A stretch of 64,000 nucleotides of DNA, taken from positions 60,865,210 through 60,929,209 of the forward strand of contig NC_065883.2 of assembly GCF_932274485.2 (NCBI RefSeq), given 5' to 3'. This document shows, in pieces, positions 58,601 through 64,000 of this stretch; positions within the stretch are counted from its first letter, which is position 1, and every line of letters starts with the position of its first letter. The notes below the pieces were generated by a model, which saw only the letters and a list, made by a program, of their open reading frames with translations, was not told the DNA's origin and made no database searches. The position numbers and the translations under genes were made by a program. The DNA is from Patella vulgata. Lineage: Eukaryota; Mollusca; Gastropoda; Patellidae.

Positions 58601-61600
58601 ACGCCCTAGCCACCAGTCTTCCGAGCCTATAAGTATAACACTATAGAGTTATTTTAGGTCTAAGAATAGTGTTCTGTTTAATATAGCAATCTTTACCTAC
58701 ATGATGTGTGATGAAAACTAGGGTAATGAAGTAGCTTGCATTATCCTACTACTAACTTAGAGTCTAGACTTAGACTAACTCACCCCCAGTTATGTCAGTA
58801 TCCATTTCTGGAAAGTAGGGTACTAGACGGAGGGAAATAAAAAAAACTACCGAGTTCTTTCACTAGAATCTAGTAAAGGGATATCTAATGGACTCCCAAC
58901 TCAAAATTGTCCGCTGAAACCCAGTAGCGTTTTTCATAATTATCATAAATCCAAGATGGCCGCCAATTTGACTTTCTGGCCACCATATCTTGGAAACGGC
59001 TCGTTTTAGAGCAATAAATGTATTATCATTAGATACAAAAGTGATATTAACGAATCGGAAAATAAAATTGTCACCACGCCAGGACGTCACAATGACGTCA
59101 AACTGCCGTTATTTTGACGTCAAAACACTGCTGCTTTGATACCGAATAAGCGGGTTTGACGTGAGTTCTGATGTCTTAGAGAACTCAGAATAAGCGGGCT
59201 GTGATCTAGTTTGTTTTTGTGACACTGACTGACTGTACTGGAATCCAATCTGGTGAGTGAAATTCTGTCCAGCTCGTGAAGCTGAGCAGCCTGAATTATT
59301 ACATTCGATCCCTTAGTGGTGAGCTTGACAACATCCCTACCAATATTTAGGTTATTGCCGCAAATTATGCACGTATCCATGGCGAAATACGGCTCTTTTC
59401 ACAAAATTAGCAAACAAAGTTTCAAATATCTGGGGAAAACTCAGACTGGATTGCAAGCCAATCACCAGAGTTTAACAACATCCTCACCATTATTTAGGTT
59501 ATTGCCGCAAATTATGCACGTATCCATGGCGAAATACGACTTTTTTTCACAAAATTAGCAAAAGAAAGTTTCATATATCTGGGGAAAACCCAGACTGGAT
59601 TCCAAGCCAATCACCAGATTGGATTCCAGTCCAATATCTGGGGAAAACTCGGACTGGATTGCAAGCCAATCACCAGAGTTTAACAACATCCTCACCATTA
59701 TTTAGGTTATTGCCGCAAATTATGCACGTATCCATGGCGAAATACGACTTTTTTTTCACAAAATTAGCAAAAGAAAGTTTCATATATCTGGGGAAAACCC
59801 AGACTGGATTCCAAGCCAATTACCAGATTGGATTCCAGTCCAACCCGTCAGTGTCACAAAAAACCCGCTCATTCTGAGTTCTCTAAGACATCACGTCAAA
59901 CCCGCTTATTCGGTATCAAAGCAGTGTTTTGACGTCAAAATAACGGCAGTTTCATGACGTCATTGTGACGTCAGGGCGTCACACCTTAACGTGCTGGTGT
60001 GGTGATAATTTTATTTTCCGATTCGTTGATATCACATCTGTATCTAATGATAATACATTTATTGCTCTAAAACTAGCCGTTTCCATGATATGGTGGCAAG
60101 AAAGTCCAATTGGCGGCATCTTGGATTTATGCTAACTATGAAAAACGCTACAGGGTTTCAGCGGACAATTTTGAGTTTGGAGTCCTTTAGACATCCCTTT
60201 ACTAGATTCTAGTGAAAGAAATTCTTTTGCAATTTGTTCTCGGTAGTTTTTTATTTCTCTCCGTCTATTTTGTAGAACTAGCAAGAAGTATGTGGCTCTT
60301 GCCCCGTTTAAGCCGTTCTGGTCTGAGTTAGAAAGGATATTAAACTCAGACCGTCGATAATTAAATAACTCGAAAAGTACTATCATAACTTTGTAGTTTG
60401 CTGTATTTGTTTAATTATATAAACTTAGTAACAACATAAACGGTGTTCCAGAGTCAATTAATTGATGCTTGAAATAATTGATGTTCGTTTTTATTTGGTA
60501 CCGCGACACAGGATAGTGTTAAATAAGTAAATCCAGGTCTGTACATATAATATTACATTTTCTTTATAATTGAATATTTTGTTTTTTTACTATTCGCTTT
60601 ATGAAATTCCTTTTGTTTGATTTTCAGTGGATGGTATTTGGGGGGCTTGGTCTAGTTATGGATCTTGTACAGTAACATGTGGAGATGGAACACAAACTCG
60701 TAGTAGAACATGTGATAATCCTGCTCCAGCTAATGGGGGAGCTACTTGTTCCGGTTCTTCTACAGAAGATCAGCCTTGTAGCGCAGCTTTATGCCTAGGT
60801 ACGTTTCGATGGATATTGGGCTTTCGTGCGTACGTTTTTTGACGAAGATTTTCGTTTGCTATTCTGTTTTGTTTGATTTTCAGTAAATGGTAATTGGGGG
60901 GTTTGGTCTAATTACGGTACTTGTACAGTAACATGCGGAGGTGGGACTCAAACTCGTAGTAGAACTTGTGATAATCCTGCTCCAGCTAATGGTGGAACTA
61001 CATGTTCTGGCTCTGCTACCGAAAACCAGTCCTGTGGCACAACTGCATGTCCAGGTACGTTTCTATTCACCCATTAGAACAACATTTTTAGGGTGTATTT
61101 CTAGGGCTTATATTGTTATATTTTTCCATTGTTCGTACATCTATCTGACTGGCTTTGGAAGTTAACATTTACATTTTAAACAGTTAAAATTTTGGACTTT
61201 TTTCTTCCGAACCATTGATATGAAGAGTTTTAAGTAACCTAAGGGTAGGGCTGTGGGGCTTAAAACTGTAAACGAGGTACTTAAGGTTTATTTATAAAAA
61301 TGAGTCTTGGGATCTTCTTATACTTGTTGTCGGAATTAACGCCCGCTTCGACTGATTTTGGTATCACAGACAAGTTGTGATCGAAAGGCGTAGTATTGAT
61401 ATACAATTATCGTCTTTAAGAGTCTTATTAATTCAACAAGTTATTGTATAAAATTTCTTCAAAACAACCCTTAAATCAATGAACATTATAGTATAATCAA
61501 TGTACAGTGTGTCAATACAGATTGTGGCACAGCTGGTTATATTTACTTGGGACGACTGTCCAAATAATCTACCTTAAATATTATCGTATGATATTTTAAT

Positions 61601-63624
61601 AATAACTTAATTAATCCAAACATTTATTTACTACACTATTGCTTCAAGAGTAAATAATTCATTGTTGTTGTGCATTTTGTGTTTGTCTTTAGTCCCGAGC
61701 TTTCGCTTTACAATGGACAAATCTCCATGGAAAGATTTACTATTGTTTACACGAACCAAACAACCCCCCCCCCCACCCTTACACATTCTCTTAGGTAATG
61801 ATTATATGATCTACTGCTCCCTATTTCAATAAAATTAAACGCGAGAGAGAGTGCTTTGATGGGTCTCGAGAAACGAACATATTATTGTTTTTTACATTTA
61901 TCTCCAAGAAAATTTTCATTGTAATTATATTACTTGATCATTTTCTGGACTGATGTGTTAATAAGTCTGTGTTTTCGCCTATATTCACATGGTTGGTTTA
62001 TACATGAACTAAATCCTAATATTCATAATCTAGTGCACCACATGTAAAATTGACTCATGGTCAGGGTATCAACTTTCATTATATAACCCGTGCCATAATA
62101 TACTTTTTGAGATTCTAATAGAAGGAACGTGTCGTATATAATTTAAGAATATAAAAATGAATATATTTTGTAAATTATAAGTACATTTTATAGTTACCGC
62201 GCAATTGCAACGGTTAAATATTTTCGGGTATTATTATTCAGAATACACTATATATACTCAGAAATGTGAGTAAAAACAGGCGAAATAACCTTTTCATTTA
62301 TACTAATAGCTAAGCATCTTAGCTATAGTTTAGTAATATATCTAAGTTTTACTATTTAATCAACGAGTGATATCAAGACCTTTGTCCCCAAGTGAATTAA
62401 GAGAAAAATCTGGAAGTGTAAGTTCCACTATATTGAACCATTTTGTGAACTGATGGAAACAAAAACGGTTCACTCCCATTTCGACTACATCCTATTTCGA
62501 CTACAAATTTTATTACCACAAAATCCTGACCCTCCAATTTATCAGCATTGAACTGTTCCGCTGATGTAATTAGTGTAATGATTATAGTTAAAATAGCTGA
62601 ACTAAAAAAGCAAAAATATCAACTCGGAGTATGTTCTGTTTGTGACAAATATCTGTAATATTTGGAGATTACAACGAGTTTAACACTTACTTAACTATAT
62701 AAGATGAATTGTTTCAAATTTTGTCTACGATATCACCCTGGGTGAAAGTGGACCCATTTATTATTTTATTTATGTTTTTTGCCTTCTATCTAAATGAATT
62801 ACTCTTTAATCATTGTTTTGTTTTGTTTTCTATCTATATAAATTATGTTTGTTATAAGAAATGGGGTGTTTTCATGGAGGAATCTGTTTTAGCTATATAG
62901 AGAGGGTAAACAAGTAGGGATAATAAAACAACCAGACTGTATAATCTGTTGTTATAAGATGTAGTCGAAATGGGAGGATACCTAATAAAGTTTATGTTTT
63001 GCTCCATGCTTCTCTTAATAATTTTCAGATTGAGAGAGAGAGAGAGAGAGAGGGGGGGGAGAGAGAGCGATGGGGTTTAACGTCCACTTGACACAAACTA
63101 GGTCATTTCGGGACTAACATATGGTTTATATTTATTTAAATAATTCGTTTGCGCGTAGGGGTCGTTAGCAGTGGGAGGAAACCGGAGGACCCGGAGAAAA
63201 CACACGAGGTTGGACAGGCGACCCTACTCCTTGTCACGTACAACCGGGAATTCGAAACCACGCCAGTTGACTCAATGACAGGCCTTATGGTACAGCACGA
63301 GCACGTGCTACCATTCGGCCATCCAACCCCCCTTCAGATTGCAAAACCCGGAAAATATAATGTTCGTGATATCAAACAATAAGATGAAAATGTACTCTAC
63401 AATAGTAATTGCTTATGAAATATTTGGGGTATATTTTGACGTTTTTGTTTTAGTTAACGGTAATTGGGGACCGTGGTCTAATTATGGATCGTGTCCAGTA
63501 ACTTGTGGTAGTGGAACAAAAGCTCGTAGTAGATCCTGTAATAATCCTGCTCCAGCTAATGGAGGGGCTCCTTGTCCAGGTTCTTACTCCGAAGACATGC
63601 AGTGTAACACAGATTTATGTCCAG
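55502..63624 (+). CDS. TSP1-repeat gene segment: nine exons, partial gene
   Basis: Nine exons of exactly 171 bp each encode one thrombospondin type-1 repeat of 57 residues. Every exon follows a consensus acceptor (cag or tag), starts with the last two bases of a Val codon and ends with the first base of one before a GT donor, so all are phase 1-1 and can be added or lost without frame change. In each repeat the WxxW pair (residues 5 and 8), CxxTC (14-18; O-fucose site pattern) and six cysteines (14, 18, 29, 41, 51, 56) are kept, as in group-1 TSRs of secreted or membrane proteins that bind matrix and glycosaminoglycans. Start and end of the gene lie outside this segment: upstream exons may be those at 12,442/20,461 or 37,699, and the last exon here has a donor. 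Confidence 0.93.
56052..56222 (+). CDS. TSP1 exon 2
   Basis: [20 protein letters not shown] followed by [20 protein letters not shown]; the donor is GTAAGT. It is distinct from exons 3-5. Confidence 0.93.
56883..57053 (+). CDS. TSP1 exon 3 (first of a 523-bp tandem set)
   Basis: [20 protein letters not shown] followed by [20 protein letters not shown]. It differs from exons 4 and 5 by Val in place of Ala in PAPVNGG. The donor is GTACGT. Confidence 0.95.
57406..57576 (+). CDS. TSP1 exon 4 (second of the 523-bp set)
   Basis: The protein is identical to exon 5. The intron before it repeats the intron before exon 5 almost exactly. Confidence 0.95.
57929..58099 (+). CDS. TSP1 exon 5 (third of the 523-bp set)
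   Basis: Same protein as exon 4. It is separated by only 86 bases from exon 6, unlike the roughly 352-base introns before it. Confidence 0.95.
58186..58356 (+). CDS. TSP1 exon 6
   Basis: [20 protein letters not shown] followed by [20 protein letters not shown]. It is the partner of exon 8, with which it shares most residues and the following intron start. Confidence 0.93.
58826..60265. mobile_element. Foldback transposable element in the intron between TSP1 exons 6 and 7
   Basis: Arms of roughly 440 bp (58,826 to about 59,260, and about 59,840 to 60,265) are inverted copies, starting GACGGAGGGAAATAAA at the left and, reversed, GACGGAGAGAAATAAA at the right; TA stands next to each end (58,824-58,825, 60,266-60,267). 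The centre holds two to three direct copies of a segment with ttattgccgcaaattatgca and gtatccatggcgaaatacg. No transposase frame is seen. Arms contain several TGACGTCA or TGACGTC steps and a ccaagatggccgcc motif. Confidence 0.85.
59325..59830 (+). repeat. Direct repeats at the centre of the foldback element
   Basis: Segments at about 59,330-59,480, 59,480-59,610 and 59,685-59,830 repeat ttattgccgcaaattatgca, gtatccatggcgaaatacg and ttcatatatctggggaaaac. Confidence 0.8.
60628..60798 (+). CDS. TSP1 exon 7
   Basis: [20 protein letters not shown] followed by [20 protein letters not shown]. It is close to exons 3-5, with Asp in place of one Gly and Thr in place of Ser. The 85-base intron to exon 8 matches that between exons 5 and 6. 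Confidence 0.95.
60884..61054 (+). CDS. TSP1 exon 8
   Basis: [20 protein letters not shown] followed by [20 protein letters not shown]; it is the sister of exon 6. Confidence 0.93.
61330..61390 (-). mobile_element. SINE-C tail copy, degraded
   Basis: Reversed, it reads cttgtctgtgataccaaaat, cagtcgaagcgggcgttaat. It lies in the intron between exons 8 and 9. Confidence 0.55.
61391..63020. other. Intron between TSP1 exons 8 and 9, no further exon seen
   Basis: AT-rich sequence. A weak SINE-C-like end (acgatatcaccctgggtgaa, agtggaccc) lies at 62,728-62,755. I found no additional TSP1-type exon. Confidence 0.45.
63033..63332 (-). mobile_element. SINE-A, full-length with target duplication
   Basis: Complete on the minus strand: head ttggatggccgaatggtagc, ggtttcgaattcccgg, body, gtgtcaagtggacgttaaac and a TC/GA tail with a G run. 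TTCAGATTG flanks it at 63,024-63,032 and 63,333-63,341. It lies 121 bases before TSP1 exon 9. Confidence 0.93.
63454..63624 (+). CDS. TSP1 exon 9
   Basis: [20 protein letters not shown] followed by [20 protein letters not shown]. Cysteine spacing is standard. The donor GTACGT shows that the gene continues beyond the window. Confidence 0.93.
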
Positions 63625-63729
63625 GTACGTTTCTATGCATCCATTTCAACAAGTATTTTACTGTGTATATTTAGTCCCTCTGGCCAACGGGCGTTTGTTG
63701 TCATACTTTGATCAGATTCTTACACCGAG

Positions 63730-63930
63730 ATAGAGAGAGAAATGGGATTTAACGCCAACTCGACACAAACTAGTTCATTTTTGGACTAATATATGGTTCA
63801 ATTTAATTTCAATAATTCGCTTAGCAGTGGGACGAAACTGGAGAACCTAGAGAAAACGAACAAGTTTGGACAGGCCACCCTACTCCTTGTCGCGTACAAG
63901 CGGGGGATCGAAACTCAATGACAGACCTCG
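63730..63930 (-). mobile_element. SINE-A copy, diverged
   Basis: The tail (gagttggcgttaaatcccat reversed), body and box-B region (gatcgaaactcaatgac on +) are present; the head is eroded. Confidence 0.8.
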
Positions 63931-64000
63931 CGAATTAAGAAGCTGCAAATGGAGGAAGGGGGTGGGCGTCAAATACTCGGGCGCCATCTACAATCCCACC

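Noticed and set aside
151-63930. tRNA genes suggested by box A and box B motifs in SINE heads
   Set aside because: The heads lack a complete cloverleaf, have an extra base in box B of family A, and are followed by SINE bodies with target duplications; they are retroposons, not tRNA genes.

Overview
The window looks like AT-rich, repeat-dense nuclear DNA of a marine lophotrochozoan, probably a mollusc. I infer this from tRNA-derived SINEs whose central block (TTCGGATG..ACGAAAAACCGAGGTCCCGTGT) resembles the conserved SINE domain of marine invertebrates, from ATTTC-repeat and TC-repeat SINE tails, from many small inverted-repeat elements, and from spliced exons for secreted apple (PAN) and thrombospondin type-1 (TSP1) modules. 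I cannot name the species. Recognisable coding sequence is a small part of the 64 kb; there is no operon structure, CRISPR array, rRNA or free-standing tRNA gene that I can support.

Host coding potential, all on the + strand: a signal-peptide/apple-like first exon (12,442-12,807) and a small cysteine-rich exon with matching phase (20,461-20,557); a second signal-peptide/apple first exon (37,699-37,993); then nine 171-bp TSP1 exons (55,502-63,624), all phase 1 at both ends. The last one has a splice donor, so the gene runs off the right edge. Phases allow either apple start to join the TSP1 array, giving a secreted apple + multi-TSP1 protein. The TSP1 exons have been recently amplified: three 523-bp exon-plus-intron units lie in tandem and an exon pair has been duplicated.

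Mobile DNA: one whole-looking Tc1 (DD34E) transposon with an intact 339-codon transposase (6,188-7,713); a hAT-type non-autonomous element with 8-bp target duplication that carries minisatellite arrays (43,173-45,174); a foldback element with arms of about 440 bp in a TSP1 intron (58,826-60,265); a THAP-like inverted-repeat relic (32,591-33,196); several MITEs; and three SINE families, here called A, B and C, that share the 3' motif GGACGTTAAA.

Large tandem structure: a 3.2-kb unit present three times (21,181-30,815), whose copies record a SINE-C insertion made between two duplication steps; and a 1.32-kb unit present four times (48,876-54,149), each with a 17-bp-arm stem-loop. Stretches between these hold AT-rich sequence and degraded repeats in which I see no gene.
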